A stretch of DNA of 14,492 bases. It comes from JBCCMB01 sp039026555 (GTDB lineage: Bacteria > Pseudomonadota > Alphaproteobacteria > Caulobacterales > Hyphomonadaceae). The translations under genes were made by a program, and so were the position numbers. The stretch is from assembly GCA_039026555.1 (NCBI GenBank), contig JBCCMB010000064.1, forward strand, positions 1-14,492, given 5' to 3'. The notes under the pieces were generated by a model, which searched no databases, had not been told where the DNA came from, and worked only from the letters and a program-made list of their open reading frames with translations. Of the stretch, positions 14,393 to 14,492 are shown in pieces; within the stretch, counting starts at the first letter, position 1; each line of letters begins with the position of its first letter.

Positions 14393-14492
14393 TTGGCCGG
14401 CGTTTGATGCACGCCCCATTTGGGTCTTAGGAACGCCGCGATCCCTCGTAGTACGCATGGGTCAGGGACGGGTGTCGGGCTGTAGGAGGACG
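14393..14492. other. Non-coding end of window
   Basis: This 100-bp stretch contains no complete gene. A small hairpin GGCGT (14399-14403) / ACGCC (14411-14415) with a 7-base loop follows the ccmH stop, but there is no T-run, so a terminator is not supported. The stretch ends in a strong ribosome binding site. In related genomes ccmH is often followed by a DegP-type serine protease gene, but nothing here shows that. Confidence 0.5.
14484..14489 (+). promoter_or_regulatory. Ribosome binding site of the next gene
   Basis: AGGAGG, a perfect Shine-Dalgarno hexamer, ends 3 bases before the window edge. A start codon would be expected a few bases beyond the edge. An ATG at 14457 is open to the end of the window but has no such site before it. 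Confidence 0.6.

Noticed and set aside
14430..14454. GGAAC resembling an ECF sigma factor -35 element before the next gene
   Set aside because: No CGTT or other known ECF -10 element at the right distance. A lone pentamer is expected by chance.
13784..14458. Minus-strand open frame of 224 codons across the ccmF end and ccmH
   Set aside because: It covers two well-supported + strand genes, and its predicted protein is low-complexity and basic with no motif.
14457..14492. ATG open to the right edge of the window
   Set aside because: No ribosome binding site precedes it, while a perfect AGGAGG lies downstream at 14484-14489 and points to a start just beyond the window.

Overview
The window is GC-rich, almost entirely coding, and all genes lie on the + strand. 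It combines the tail half of a Rhodobacter-type gene transfer agent (GTA) with a FeuP/FeuQ-like two-component system and a cytochrome c maturation operon of the cycHJKL type. Both blocks are typical of Alphaproteobacteria. The short CcmI, the CcmH motif variant and the GTA gene set would fit Caulobacterales/Hyphomonadaceae-like relatives, but the order is an inference from gene content only.

Positions 1-7380 hold the GTA tail module in the order known from Rhodobacter capsulatus: the end of the gp8-like protein, major tail tube protein (gp9), two tail assembly chaperones (gp10 and the small gp10.1, which starts with GTG), a short tape measure (gp11), distal tail protein (gp12), hub (gp13), NlpC/P60 peptidase (gp14) and the 1289-residue megatron (gp15). 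Genes overlap by a few bases or are a few bases apart, with no frameshift or internal stop, so the module looks maintained by selection. A type B DnaJ co-chaperone follows after 76 bp, from a TTG codon, with no clear terminator in between.

At about 8357-8421 a new unit begins. An 8-bp direct repeat with an 11-bp period, the geometry of a PhoP/OmpR-class operator, sits just upstream of a secreted PepSY protein that appears to have little or no mRNA leader. A response regulator and a PhoQ/FeuQ-type sensor kinase follow. The kinase stop overlaps the start of ccmI, and ccmE, ccmF and ccmH follow to 14392. The regulatory genes and the haem-handling genes therefore look like one operon, or two nested ones. 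The link matches what is known from rhizobia, where feuPQ and cycHJKL were described together in iron acquisition. The last 100 bp are non-coding and end in a strong ribosome binding site for a gene just outside the window.

I found no wholly undescribed system. The points most worth a second look are the operator next to a leaderless PepSY gene (a possible FeuN-like negative modulator), the very short tape measure, the four-cysteine hub, and a CcmH signal sequence with no basic residue. No tRNA, rRNA, CRISPR array, insertion sequence or attachment site was seen.
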